NCBI GenBank assembly: GCA_963829505.1 | Contig: CAWHIL010000001.1 | Location: forward strand, 930,001 to 994,000 | DNA length: 64,000 nucleotides | Source of the DNA: Roseiarcus sp963829505 | Lineage (GTDB): Bacteria; Pseudomonadota; Alphaproteobacteria; Rhizobiales; Beijerinckiaceae | Direction of reading: 5' to 3' | Program-made: the position numbers and the translations under genes | Shown: positions 26,449 through 34,819 of the stretch, in pieces | Position numbering within the stretch: position 1 is the first letter of the stretch | Layout of the letters: each line of letters opens with the position of its first letter | The notes under the pieces: generated by a model | Told to the model about the DNA's origin: nothing | Seen by the model: the letters and a program-made list of their open reading frames with translations, nothing else | The model's database searches: none

Positions 26449-26988
26449 ATGGAGAGGAGCGACAAGAGGTGCGACCGCAAGGTCGATATGGGCCGCCGAT
26501 GGTTCTTATCCGGGGCGGGCATGGCCGCCGCCGGCGCCGCGACCGCCGCCGTCGTGCCCCAACAAGCGGAAGCAAGCCCGGCTCTCGCCCGCGTGAGCTA
26601 TCCGTCAAATCGCCTGGCGAACGTCGCTGAACTCAAGCCGAACACCCCTCTTATGGTGGCCTATCCCGACCCCCAGGCGCCCGGCGTTCTTCTCAAGCTC
26701 GGGACGCGAGTTCCCGGCGGCGTCGGTCCTGACGGCGACATTGTCGGCTTCACCACGATCTGCCCTCACAAAGGCTTCCCGCTGTCCTTCAACACATCGG
26801 ACAAGACGCTGAACTGCCCTGGCCACTATTCGCGGTTCGACTGCGAGAACGGAGGACAACAGATTTGGGGCCACGCGACCCAGAACCTTCCCCAATATGC
26901 GCTTCGCGTCGACGCCAAGGGCGACATCTACGCCGATGGGGTGGACGAACTCATCTACGGTCGCCTCTCGAACGTGCTGGAGGGCTGA
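26449..26988 (+). CDS. aioB: Arsenite oxidase small (Rieske) subunit
   Basis: A 179-residue iron-sulfur subunit. The twin-arginine signal GRRWFLSGAGMAAAGAA (about residues 15-31) sends it folded to the periplasm, carrying its partner. Rieske ligands are Cys-x-His in TICPHKGFPL and Cys-x2-His in NCPGHYSRFD. A GGGAGG site precedes the ATG at 26449. It takes electrons from the molybdenum subunit during arsenite oxidation and passes them to a cytochrome or similar acceptor. The gene order aioB-aioA with a 3-base gap is canonical. Confidence 0.94.
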   Translation: MERSDKRCDRKVDMGRRWFLSGAGMAAAGAATAAVVPQQAEASPALARVSYPSNRLANVAELKPNTPLMVAYPDPQAPGVLLKLGTRVPGGVGPDGDIVGFTTICPHKGFPLSFNTSDKTLNCPGHYSRFDCENGGQQIWGHATQNLPQYALRVDAKGDIYADGVDELIYGRLSNVLEG

Positions 26989-26991
26989 GCC

Positions 26992-29523
26992 ATGACGTTC
27001 AAGCGCCATATCGATCGCCTGCCGATCATCCCTGCGGACGCCAAGGAGCACAACGTCGTCTGCCAATTCTGCATCGTCGGCTGCGGCTATCATGCCTATT
27101 CCTGGCCGATCAACGAACAGGGGGGTGTGTCGCCGACCTCCAACGTCTTCGGCGTCGACCTCGCGAAGCAGCAGCTTCCGATGACGCCGAACTGGTACTC
27201 GCCGTCGATGTACAACATCGTCAAGCAGGACGGCAAAGACGTCAATCTGGTCATCAAGCCGGACCCGGCCTGCAGCGTGAACTCGGGCCTGGGCTCGATC
27301 CGCGGCGCGCGCATGGCCGAGATGTCCTTTTCCGAGGCTCGGTCGACTCAGCAACAGCGCCTGAAGGAGCCGATGGTTTGGCGCTACGGCCAGATGCAGC
27401 CGACGAGTTGGGACGATGCGCTCGATCTCGTGGCGCGCGTGACGGCCGCGGTCGTCGCCGACCAGGGCGAAGACGCGCTGTTCGTCTCCGCCTTCGACCA
27501 TGGCGGCGCAGGCGGCGGTTACGAGAACACCTGGGGCACGGGCAAGCTCTATTTCGGCGCGATGAAGATCAAGAACATCCGCATCCACAATCGCCCGGCC
27601 TACAATTCAGAAGTGCACGGGACCCGCGACATGGGCGTCGGCGAACTCAACAATTGCTACGAGGACGCCGAACTCGCCGATACCATCATGGCCGTTGGCA
27701 CCAACTCGCTCGAAACGCAGACCAACTACTTCCTCAATCACTGGATTCCGAATCTTCAGGGCGCGACGCTCGACAAAAAGAAGCAGCTCATGCCGAACGA
27801 GGCGCATGCCGCTGCGCGAATCATCATCGTCGACCCGCGGCGAACGGTCACCGTCAACGCCTGCGAGGTCGCGGCCGGCAAGGACAACGTCCTCCACTTA
27901 GCGATCAATTCCGGCACGGACCTCGCCCTGTTCAACGCCCTGTTTACCTACATCGCCGACAAGGGATGGGCGCAGAAGGACTTCATCGAGAAGAGCACGT
28001 TGCGGACTGCGGCGAATCGTCCGCCGCTCTATCCTGCGCGCGGCGACTCCCCAGCAATGCCCGGCCACCTGACGTCCTTCGAGGGCGCCCTCGAAGGATG
28101 CCGGACGCCGATCGACGACGCGGCGAAGATCACCGGGCTGAATGGAGCCGACATCATCAAGGCGGCGGAATGGATCGCCATGCCGAAGGAGGGCGGCAAG
28201 CGTCGGAGGACGATGATCGGATACGAGAAAGGACTTATCTGGGGAAACGACAACTACCGCACCAACGGCGCGCTCGTGAACATCGCCTTGGCGACCGGCA
28301 ACGTCGGGCAATTGGGTGGAGGGGTCGTGCGCCTTGGCGGCCACCAGGAAGGATATGTGCGCCCTGACTACCCCGGTCCCCGTCCGGCTCCCTACATCGA
28401 CCAGCTTCTGATCGAGGGCCATGGCGGCGTGCACCACATCTGGGCTTGCGATCACTACAAGACCACCTTGAACGCCGACAGGTTCAAGCAGGCGTACAAG
28501 AGGCGCACCGACAAGGTGAAAGACGCGATGTCCGCCGTTCCATACGGCGACCGCAAGGCGATGGTCGATGCGATCGTGGCCGCAATCAAGGATGGCGGCT
28601 TGTTCTCGGTCGACGTCGACATCGTTCCGACAAAAATCGGTCAGGCGTCGCACGTTTGGCTGCCTGGGGCGACGGCCGGCGAGATGAATCTCACCTCGAT
28701 GAATGGCGAGCGGCGTCTGAGGCTGACCGAGCGCTACATGGACCCTCCCGGCCAGGCGATGCCCGACTGCCTGATCGCCGCCCGCCTCGCGAACAATCTC
28801 GAACGGGTCTTCCGCGAAATGGGCAAGACGGACGTCGCGGAAAAGTTCGAGGGGTTCGACTGGAAGACGGAGGAAGACGCGTTCATGGACGGCTACCACC
28901 AGCACGCCAAGGGCGGTCAGTTCGTCACTTACGATCGGCTGCGCGCCATGGGCACGAACGGGGTCCAGGAACCGGCGACGGCCTTCACCGACGGAAAGCT
29001 GGTCGGCACGACCCGGCTTTACACGGACGGGGTTTTCTCGTCGGACGATGGCAAGGCCCGGTTCATGGACGCTCCCTGGCGAGGACTGGAAGCTCCCGGC
29101 AAGGAAGAGGAATCGAAGAAGTTTGCTTTCCTCATTAACAACGGCCGAGCGAATCGGGTCTGGCAGAGCGCCTATCTCGACCAGCAGGAAGATCTCGTTA
29201 TGGACCGCTGGCCATATCCTTTCATCCAGATGAATCCGGAGGACATGAAGGACCTGGGCTTGTCGGCGGGCGACCTTGTCGAAGTCCACAATGAGAATGG
29301 CGCCACGCAGGCGATGGCGTACCCGACGCCGACAGCCAAGCGCAAACAAACCTTCATGCTGTTCGCCTTCCCGACGGGCGTGCAAGGAAATGTCGTCTCG
29401 CCCGGCGTCAACGAACTTGTCATCCCGAATTACAAGCAGACCTGGGCCGACATCCGGAAGATCGCGTCCGCGCCGGGTGCTGCGACAGCGACCAGCTTCA
29501 AGTCGTGGGACTACACGGCTTAA
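26992..29523 (+). CDS. aioA: Arsenite oxidase large molybdopterin subunit
   Basis: An 843-residue molybdenum enzyme of the DMSO-reductase family that oxidises arsenite to arsenate in the periplasm. The [3Fe-4S] site is VVCQFCIVGCGYHAYSW near residues 22-38. Bis-MGD-binding blocks follow, such as FDHGGAGGGYENTWGTGKLY, GTRDMGVGELNNCYEDAELA and ATGNVGQLGGGVVRLGGHQE. There is no signal peptide; it travels with the Tat-exported AioB. Length fits the family. No cytochrome c (aioC) or moeA follows, so the electron acceptor must be encoded elsewhere. Confidence 0.95.
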   Translation: MTFKRHIDRLPIIPADAKEHNVVCQFCIVGCGYHAYSWPINEQGGVSPTSNVFGVDLAKQQLPMTPNWYSPSMYNIVKQDGKDVNLVIKPDPACSVNSGLGSIRGARMAEMSFSEARSTQQQRLKEPMVWRYGQMQPTSWDDALDLVARVTAAVVADQGEDALFVSAFDHGGAGGGYENTWGTGKLYFGAMKIKNIRIHNRPAYNSEVHGTRDMGVGELNNCYEDAELADTIMAVGTNSLETQTNYFLNHWIPNLQGATLDKKKQLMPNEAHAAARIIIVDPRRTVTVNACEVAAGKDNVLHLAINSGTDLALFNALFTYIADKGWAQKDFIEKSTLRTAANRPPLYPARGDSPAMPGHLTSFEGALEGCRTPIDDAAKITGLNGADIIKAAEWIAMPKEGGKRRRTMIGYEKGLIWGNDNYRTNGALVNIALATGNVGQLGGGVVRLGGHQEGYVRPDYPGPRPAPYIDQLLIEGHGGVHHIWACDHYKTTLNADRFKQAYKRRTDKVKDAMSAVPYGDRKAMVDAIVAAIKDGGLFSVDVDIVPTKIGQASHVWLPGATAGEMNLTSMNGERRLRLTERYMDPPGQAMPDCLIAARLANNLERVFREMGKTDVAEKFEGFDWKTEEDAFMDGYHQHAKGGQFVTYDRLRAMGTNGVQEPATAFTDGKLVGTTRLYTDGVFSSDDGKARFMDAPWRGLEAPGKEEESKKFAFLINNGRANRVWQSAYLDQQEDLVMDRWPYPFIQMNPEDMKDLGLSAGDLVEVHNENGATQAMAYPTPTAKRKQTFMLFAFPTGVQGNVVSPGVNELVIPNYKQTWADIRKIASAPGAATATSFKSWDYTA

Positions 29524-29597
29524 GGCGGGCCACCGAAGGCTCTGGGTGGCGGCGCCGGCGTGCCGCCCCCATCCAGCGTTCTGCTTGAGCGAGTTGT

Positions 29598-30473
29598 CTA
29601 ACTACAGCAGCTTGGGGCGCAGCAGGCTGCGCCTTGCCCCCTCGCGGGACCGGGCTTGCTCGCCCGCACGAAGGCGCTCATGAACTTGCCTTCGACCTGC
29701 GGCGCGAGCGCATCGACGTCGACGCCCTTGGCGTTCAGAAACTCGCGCGCATCCTCGATGCTGTAGACGCGCGTGGGCTCGACGCCGATCGCCTCGAAGC
29801 CGGCCGTGGCGAGTCTCATGCGATAGTCGTTCTCGTCGAGCGCGCCGGCGATGCAGCCGGCCCAAAGCAGCACGTCGCGGCGAACCTCCTCCGGAATCGC
29901 GCCGCGGGTGACGACGTCGGAGACGGCGAACCGGCCGCCCGGTTTCAGTACCCGGAACGCTTCCCTAAGCACGCGGTCCTTGTCAGCCGAAAGGTTAATG
30001 ACGCAGTTCGAAACGATCACGTCGACCGAGTTGTCCGGCAGCGGGATGTTCTCAATCTCGCCTTTCAGGAACTCGACGTTTGTCGCGCCGGCCCTGCGCT
30101 GGTTTTCCTGCGCGAGCTTGAGCATGTCGTCGGTCATGTCGAGGCCATAAGCCTTGCCGGTCGGTCCGACGCGGCGGCCGGACAGCAAGACGTCGATCCC
30201 GCCGCCGGAGCCGAGGTCGAGCACGGTCTCGCCCTCTTTCAGTTCGGCGAGCGCGGTCGGGTTGCCGCAGCCGAGCGACGCCGCAATGGCTTCCTGGGGC
30301 AGCGATCGCGTCTCGCTCTCTGCGTAGAGATTGGCCGAGATGCTCTCCGACCCCTTCTCACCGTCGTAGCAGGACGACGAGCCCGAACAGCACGAGGCGC
30401 CTTGCCTGCCGACGCTGCGCGCGATTTCCCCGTAGCGTTCCCGCACGGCGTCCTTTATGTCGACCTCCGGCAT
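29598..30473 (-). CDS. arsM: Arsenite S-adenosylmethionine methyltransferase
   Basis: A 291-residue enzyme that methylates arsenite to mono-, di- and trimethyl forms. The SAM-binding fold has VLDLGSGGGIDVLLSGRRV, YGLDMTDDML and IPLPDNSVDVIVSNCVINLS. The Cys residues that hold As(III) appear in SVGRQGASCCSGSSSC (N-terminal), SNCVINL and LLWAGCIAGALDE. A Cys-rich tail (GAACCAPSCCS) ends the protein, as in many ArsM. It faces the end of aioA convergently and lies 12 bases downstream of its own arsR-type gene, with which it forms an operon. Confidence 0.94.
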   Translation of the reverse strand: MPEVDIKDAVRERYGEIARSVGRQGASCCSGSSSCYDGEKGSESISANLYAESETRSLPQEAIAASLGCGNPTALAELKEGETVLDLGSGGGIDVLLSGRRVGPTGKAYGLDMTDDMLKLAQENQRRAGATNVEFLKGEIENIPLPDNSVDVIVSNCVINLSADKDRVLREAFRVLKPGGRFAVSDVVTRGAIPEEVRRDVLLWAGCIAGALDENDYRMRLATAGFEAIGVEPTRVYSIEDAREFLNAKGVDVDALAPQVEGKFMSAFVRASKPGPARGQGAACCAPSCCS

Positions 30474-30485
30474 GACGTTCTCCTC

Positions 30486-30830
30486 TTAGGGATTGGCGTT
30501 GATGATGGCTTCCGGCCGGATCGCCTTATTGCGGGTGCAACACTCGGCAAATAGGAAGCCGACGAGTTCCTGAAGTGCTCGGGTGTTGGCGGTCTGGCAA
30601 AGGAACGTGCCATCGCGCCGCACGGAGACGAGTCCCTCGTTTTTCAGCTTGTCAAGGTGATGCGAGAGCGTCGACGGCGGAATGCCGAGTTCCATTCCGA
30701 TTTCGCCGACGACGAGTCCTTCCGGATGGGCGGCGAGGAGCAGCCGGACGATCCGCAGTCGCGGCTCGGCGCCGAGCGCGGCGAGCATGTCCGCGTAGCG
30801 GGCGATCTGTTCCACGTGATCATCAGACAT
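30486..30830 (-). CDS. ArsR-family regulator of arsM
   Basis: A 114-residue winged-helix repressor. The start at 30830 (MSDDHVEQIARYADML) is preferred over 30866, whose extra residues come from the AT-rich promoter. Motifs: AALGAEPRLRIVRLLLAAHP, then IPPSTLSHHLDKLKNEGLV (recognition helix) and a C-terminal FAECCTRN Cys pair, a likely arsenite sensor. It is clearly different in sequence from the arsR at 25301. It likely represses itself and arsM. Confidence 0.88.
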   Translation of the reverse strand: MSDDHVEQIARYADMLAALGAEPRLRIVRLLLAAHPEGLVVGEIGMELGIPPSTLSHHLDKLKNEGLVSVRRDGTFLCQTANTRALQELVGFLFAECCTRNKAIRPEAIINANP

Positions 30831-30862
30831 CCATGATACTATGATTATAGAATTATCGAATG
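30831..30862. promoter_or_regulatory. AT-rich candidate operator/promoter of the arsR-arsM operon
   Basis: Directly before the arsR start, ATGATACTATGATTATAGAA and TTATCGAATG stand out from the GC-rich surroundings. They include an imperfect dyad around TGATTATAGAATTATCGA, the sort of site ArsR dimers use. It is placed where a repressor would block the promoter. Not proven. Confidence 0.45.
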
Positions 30863-30942
30863 TCAAGCTTGTCCCCGCGAGTTGACGTGGGACAATCGGG
30901 TTCCGTCGATCCGCGTCACAATGATCCTATTGAGGCTCGGGA

Positions 30943-31293
30943 ATGGCGTTGGTCGAATTGTTCGCTCTTGCGCTGGCGCTTTGGAGCGCCTGCGGAGCGG
31001 TCATCGCGATCGGCCGCGCGATGTGGTCGATCGATACGACGTTGCGTGTACATCTCGTCGCGGCGCCGATTCTTGCGGCTCTTGCAGCGACGGCGCACCG
31101 GGCGCTGGCGCCCGACTTCGATCCGCTTCTTCGAGCGGCCGCAATCACGATCATTGTGATGATTCTCGACGCGGCTGTGGTCGCCCCGCTTTTCGAGCGA
31201 AGTTACGGGATGTTCCGAAGCGTCCTCGGAACCTGGCTGCCCTTCGCGGCGATTTTCGCGGCTGCGTGGGCCGCCGGCGTCTTGCTCTTGTAG
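30943..31293 (+). CDS. Small integral membrane protein, unknown function
   Basis: A 116-residue hydrophobic protein with about four membrane segments (LFALALALWSACGAVIAIG, HLVAAPILAALAATA, AAAITIIVMILDAAVVAPLF and FAAIFAAAWAAGVLLL). GAGG lies upstream of the ATG only at some distance. It is divergent from arsR-arsM, beginning about 80 bases from the candidate operator. I do not recognise the family. A link to arsenic is possible only by position. Confidence 0.65.
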   Translation: MALVELFALALALWSACGAVIAIGRAMWSIDTTLRVHLVAAPILAALAATAHRALAPDFDPLLRAAAITIIVMILDAAVVAPLFERSYGMFRSVLGTWLPFAAIFAAAWAAGVLLL

Positions 31294-31370
31294 AGAAAAG
31301 AAGGGGAATCCCGAGGCGCCGAATACGTCCCCTACCGAGCCGCGACGCGATTCGATAGGCTCCTCATCGT

Positions 31371-31575
31371 ATGTTTCGCATTGAGCTCGATGACCTTTCG
31401 CGACCCGCCGTCATCGCGCTTCTCGAAGAGCACTTGCGAAACATGCACGGACTGTCGCCACCCGACCAGGTCTTCGCTTTCGATGCGGGCAAGCTCAAAG
31501 CGCCGGGCGTTTCGTTCTGGACGGCGTGGGAGGGCGAACCTGACCCCAGGAGAAGGGAATCAGCGACCGGCGCCC
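31371..31575 (+). pseudogene. N-terminal fragment of a GNAT acetyltransferase
   Basis: The reading frame begins FRIELDDLSRPAVIALLEEH, then LRNMHGLSPPDQVFAFDAG and LKAPGVSFWTAWEGE. This is the start of a well-known YsnE-like acetyltransferase type (DLSRP...LLxEHL...FWTAW). The acetyl-CoA-binding part is missing. After about residue 60 the frame becomes arbitrary and runs on by chance into the cyclase gene at 31785. An IS-end-like string (TTTTTCAACAAAAT) lies at the break. Confidence 0.7.
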
Positions 31576-31582
31576 GGATCAA

Positions 31583-31650
31583 GCGAAGTTTTTCAACAAA
31601 ATACGTCGATTCGAGACTGTCGGCTTCGCGCAAATGGTCATTGGGCGACT
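31583..31650. repeat. IS-end-like string followed by a dispersed repeat member
   Basis: GCGAAGTTTTTCAACAAAAT resembles the string beside the IS fragment at about 16470. It is followed by CGTCGATTCGAGACTGTCGG and CTTCGCGCAAATGGTCATT, which match the repeat core at 15375 (CGTCGACTCCTGCCGTCTCC, TTGGCGCAAATTCCGGTCATT) with changes. The stretch to 31784 shows no gene. Confidence 0.55.
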
Positions 31651-31784
31651 GCCGAGCGCATCGAACCGATCCAAAGCCTGCCCTTCGAGTATTTGCTCGG
31701 GGGCGGAATCCTTGGCTCGCTCAACACATCACCAGCGCTTCAACGGCTTTTGTGCTAAGCCGCATGATGCCCGGAGGGTGCGCG

Positions 31785-33632
31785 ATGAGCGAAACCCGGA
31801 AAATTGCGGCGATTCTGGTCTCGGATGTGGTCGGTTATAGCCGGCTGGCTGGCGCGGACGAAGATCGAACCCTGGCGCGACTGCGCGCGTTGCGCAGCGA
31901 TCTGATTGATCCCACAATCTCCGTTCATCATGGCCGGATCGTCAAACGCACCGGCGACGGCAGCGTCATCGAGTTCCGCAGCGTCGTCGACGCGGTGCGC
32001 TGCGCCGTCGAAGTGCAGCACGCCATGGTCGAACGCAACGCGGGGGTTGCGCTCGACAAACGCATAGAATTTCGCATCGGCATTCATTTGGGCGACGTCG
32101 TTGAGGAGAGCGACGGCGATCTGATGGGCGACGGCGTTAACATCGCCGCGCGGCTGGAGGGGATAGCCGCGCCCGGCGCGATCTGCCTGTCCGAGGACGC
32201 ATACCGCCAAGTGAGCGGCAGGCTCGACATGGCTGTCACGGATCTCGGTCAGACTGAGCTCAAAAACATCGAAAGGTCGATCCGGGTCTATTCGCTGCAA
32301 GTGGGCGTCCCCGCCCAAGCGAAACCTGCAACAGAGGCCAAGCCCGCCGAGCCGAAAAAGCATCCGCGGCGGACACTCCTGGGCGCGGGGATCGTCGCGC
32401 TCCTCGTGATAGCGGCCGGCGTCTGGTACTTCCTCGGCGCGAACCGCCCCGCTCAAGCTGCGCATCTCTCCGTCGTGGTGCTGCCCTTCACCAACCTCTC
32501 GAACGATCCTGCCCAAGATTATTTCGCCGACGGCGTCACCGAAAACCTCACCACTGACCTCTCGCGCATCCGGAACAGCTTCGTCATCGCCCGCAACACC
32601 GCTTTCACCTTCAAGGGCAAGAACGTGGACGCCAAGGAAATCGGCCAGGAGCTTGGCGTTCGCTATGTGCTGGAAGGCTCGGTGCAACGCGACGGAACCC
32701 GCGTGCGCGTCAATGCCCAGCTCATTGATGCGGAAACCGGCGCGCATCTCTGGGCCGACCGCTTCGAAGAGGATGTGGCCGACCTGTTCAAGCTGCAAGA
32801 TCAAGTCGTGGCGCGAATCGCCAACAGCCTACGCGTCGAACTGGTCAACGCAGAGAGCCGCCGCCCGCGGCAACAGAATCCCGACGCGGTTGACCTCACC
32901 ATGCGCGGCTGGGCTTTGATGCTGCAGAGCATGACGCGCGAACACGATCAAGCGGCGCGGAATATGTTCGAGCAAGCCGTCAAGCTCGATCCCGGCAATG
33001 CGGAGGCGTATGCCGGAATCGCCTATTGCTATATGCGCGATCTCGTTAACGGCTGGATCGACCCCGGGACCGATTACGCGGCGCGGGTGATTAGGGCCGC
33101 CGATCAGGCGCTTGCGATCGATTCCGGGAACGCCATGGCCGCTTACGCCAAGGGGCTTTTTCTTGCCACGACCGGACGGTTCGCTGAGGCGAAAACCGTC
33201 ATAGAGACGGCGCTGCAACGCAACCCAAATTTCGCGCCGCTCTATGATACTCTCAGCATAACGCATAATGGGCGCGGCGAGTACGAACAAGCTATATCCG
33301 ATCTAGAGAAGGCGATGAGACTGAGCCCGCATGACCCGCAGCTCGGCATCTGGGAGTATCACCATGGTCTGGCCGATCTTGGACTGGGCCACTCTGCCGA
33401 GGCCGTCGACGAAGAACGTCGAGCGATCGACGACGGATTCGGCACCTACTGGCCCCATCAGGCGTTAGCGGCCGCATATGCCCTGTTGGGCCGAGATAAC
33501 GAGGCCAAGGCCGAACTGGCCGAGTCCGGTCGCCTCAATCCTCACGTCACCTCAATCAAGTCGTTGCCCCCCCTTTCGAACATACCGCGGCTGATCGACG
33601 GTCTGCGCAGAGCAGGGATGCCGGAGGAGTGA
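31785..33632 (+). CDS. Class III adenylate cyclase with membrane segment, FlgO-like and TPR domains (paralogue 3)
   Basis: A 615-residue paralogue of the genes at 7049 and 11242. The ATG at 31785 has GGAGGG upstream and matches the paralogues (MSETRKIAAILVSDVVGYSR). The frame is open from 31371, but that part is a GNAT fragment. Cyclase residues: Asp14, Lys54/Asp58 in VKRTGDGSVIEF, and NIAARLEG. One membrane helix follows (about 203-222, LLGAGIVALLVIAAGVWYFL), so the next domains would sit on the other side. These are the FlgO/TolB-like part (LSVVVLPFTNLSNDPAQDYF) and TPR-like helices. Confidence 0.86.
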   Translation: MSETRKIAAILVSDVVGYSRLAGADEDRTLARLRALRSDLIDPTISVHHGRIVKRTGDGSVIEFRSVVDAVRCAVEVQHAMVERNAGVALDKRIEFRIGIHLGDVVEESDGDLMGDGVNIAARLEGIAAPGAICLSEDAYRQVSGRLDMAVTDLGQTELKNIERSIRVYSLQVGVPAQAKPATEAKPAEPKKHPRRTLLGAGIVALLVIAAGVWYFLGANRPAQAAHLSVVVLPFTNLSNDPAQDYFADGVTENLTTDLSRIRNSFVIARNTAFTFKGKNVDAKEIGQELGVRYVLEGSVQRDGTRVRVNAQLIDAETGAHLWADRFEEDVADLFKLQDQVVARIANSLRVELVNAESRRPRQQNPDAVDLTMRGWALMLQSMTREHDQAARNMFEQAVKLDPGNAEAYAGIAYCYMRDLVNGWIDPGTDYAARVIRAADQALAIDSGNAMAAYAKGLFLATTGRFAEAKTVIETALQRNPNFAPLYDTLSITHNGRGEYEQAISDLEKAMRLSPHDPQLGIWEYHHGLADLGLGHSAEAVDEERRAIDDGFGTYWPHQALAAAYALLGRDNEAKAELAESGRLNPHVTSIKSLPPLSNIPRLIDGLRRAGMPEE

Positions 33633-34344
33633 ACGACATCCGAGCCGGAGACATTGGATGGGCGAACGGCTGCCGCCCCCCAAGATGAGTGACGCAAGAC
33701 TGGCAGACGATCTTCCCTCTCACCCCTCGCCACAATCCGCAGGGCGTCATCGGGCAGCGGCCGCTGAAGTGTCAACGCCTCCGCAGCGTCCCCACTCAGC
33801 CATCGCTCGACTTCCTCCGGCGTCGTCAGGATGACCGGCATTGCCTTCGGATGAATTGGCGCGACGATGACGTTGGCCTCCGTCGTCAGAAAGCCGAACA
33901 CTTGATGCTCACCATCGACGGGCGCGCTCTTGGGACCCCTCACGCCGCGCCAGGGCGTCCATAGTCCCGCGAAGGCAAAGAGCGGCCTATCCTCGTTCAG
34001 GGCAAACCAAATGGGCGTCTTGCGTGGCTTGGTACCCTCGTATTCGCAGAACGAGGTCGCCGGCACGATGCAGCGGCTACCCTTGCCGAGCCATCGCCGC
34101 CAGTGCGGACTTGCTACGTTCCGGATGTTCGTCACCGGATGGCCGCCGAACTGCGGCGGCCCAGGCATTCCCCAGCGCGCCGTGACAAGCTCGCGCTCGC
34201 CGTCCTCTGCGGTGCGGATGATCCGGGCCATCTGGTCAGGAAAGATCGCCGGCAGTGGCGGAAGGTTTCCCGCGCGATCACGCTGACGGCAAAGAGATCG
34301 CGGATCGCCGATTGGCCTTTTGTGACGCTGTAGAGATTGCACAT
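33542..34344 (-). pseudogene. SRAP (YedK/HMCES-type) abasic-site protein, frameshifted
   Basis: The family crosslinks to abasic sites in single-stranded DNA through Cys2. The true start is at 34344 in one frame (MCNLYSVTKGQSAIRDLFAV, with Cys2). The body continues in another: DRAGNLPPLPAIFPDQMARI, ARWGMPGPPQFGGHPVTNIR, IVPATSFCEYEGTKPRKTPI and APIHPKAMPVILTT (His of the active site). Inserting one base in GTCAGCGTGATC joins them. The body frame lacks an active Cys2 and also runs past the usual end into the 3' end of the cyclase gene, so the stop may be lost as well. Confidence 0.82.
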
Positions 34345-34413
34345 AAGGCCGCGAATATGGAGCGATTTGGGAGCGGCGCGCGCGGACGCCGCTCTTCTTC
34401 GTTGTGGATCAGC

Positions 34414-34524
34414 CTAGCCGAGCGTCGTTCGCGCAGTTGTCCTGGCGGGCGGGTCGTAGCGGCCTAAGGCGACTATCGCGACGGCGGGGGCCGCAATTAT
34501 CCATAGCCAAATGAGAGCTTCCAT
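34414..34524 (-). CDS. 36-residue single-pass membrane protein
   Basis: A short open frame beginning ATG at 34524 with a strong GGAGG 6-10 bases upstream. It encodes MEALIWLWIIAAPAVAIVAL, then GRYDPPARTTARTTLG. The first 20 residues make one membrane helix and the tail is basic. The ribosome site and the hydrophobic-then-basic pattern argue for a real small membrane protein. Function unknown. The remaining gap 34525-34819 shows no other gene. Confidence 0.45.
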   Translation of the reverse strand: MEALIWLWIIAAPAVAIVALGRYDPPARTTARTTLG

Positions 34525-34819
34525 TGCTTCCTCCTTGCGCCCGAATGATAGGCGCAACGGGAAACGGAGTCGACGGCGTAAAGTTCCTGCGGTGCGGTCT
34601 CACGCCTTCTCGCCTTTCGGTAGCCTGCCAATCACATCACTGTGGGACTCGCCACTGGCGCAGCGCTGCAAGCTGACTGGCTAGGTGCTCCTCAATCCAG
34701 AGGGCACGCTCACCGTTCGGGCCGGAGGGACCAGGGGAGAAGGGAGCCCGAGCGCGGTTAAACAAGCCGAACGACCGCCGGGGGGAGGCAGCCGTTTGGT
34801 GTCGCGTCGCGAATGAATG

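Noticed and set aside
26865..28367. 500-codon open frame overlapping aioA in another plus frame
   Set aside because: Arg-rich shadow; aioA is unmistakable.
31371..33632. A single 753-residue GNAT-cyclase fusion protein
   Set aside because: The middle part is non-protein-like and contains repeat DNA; a strong ribosome site marks the cyclase start at 31785.
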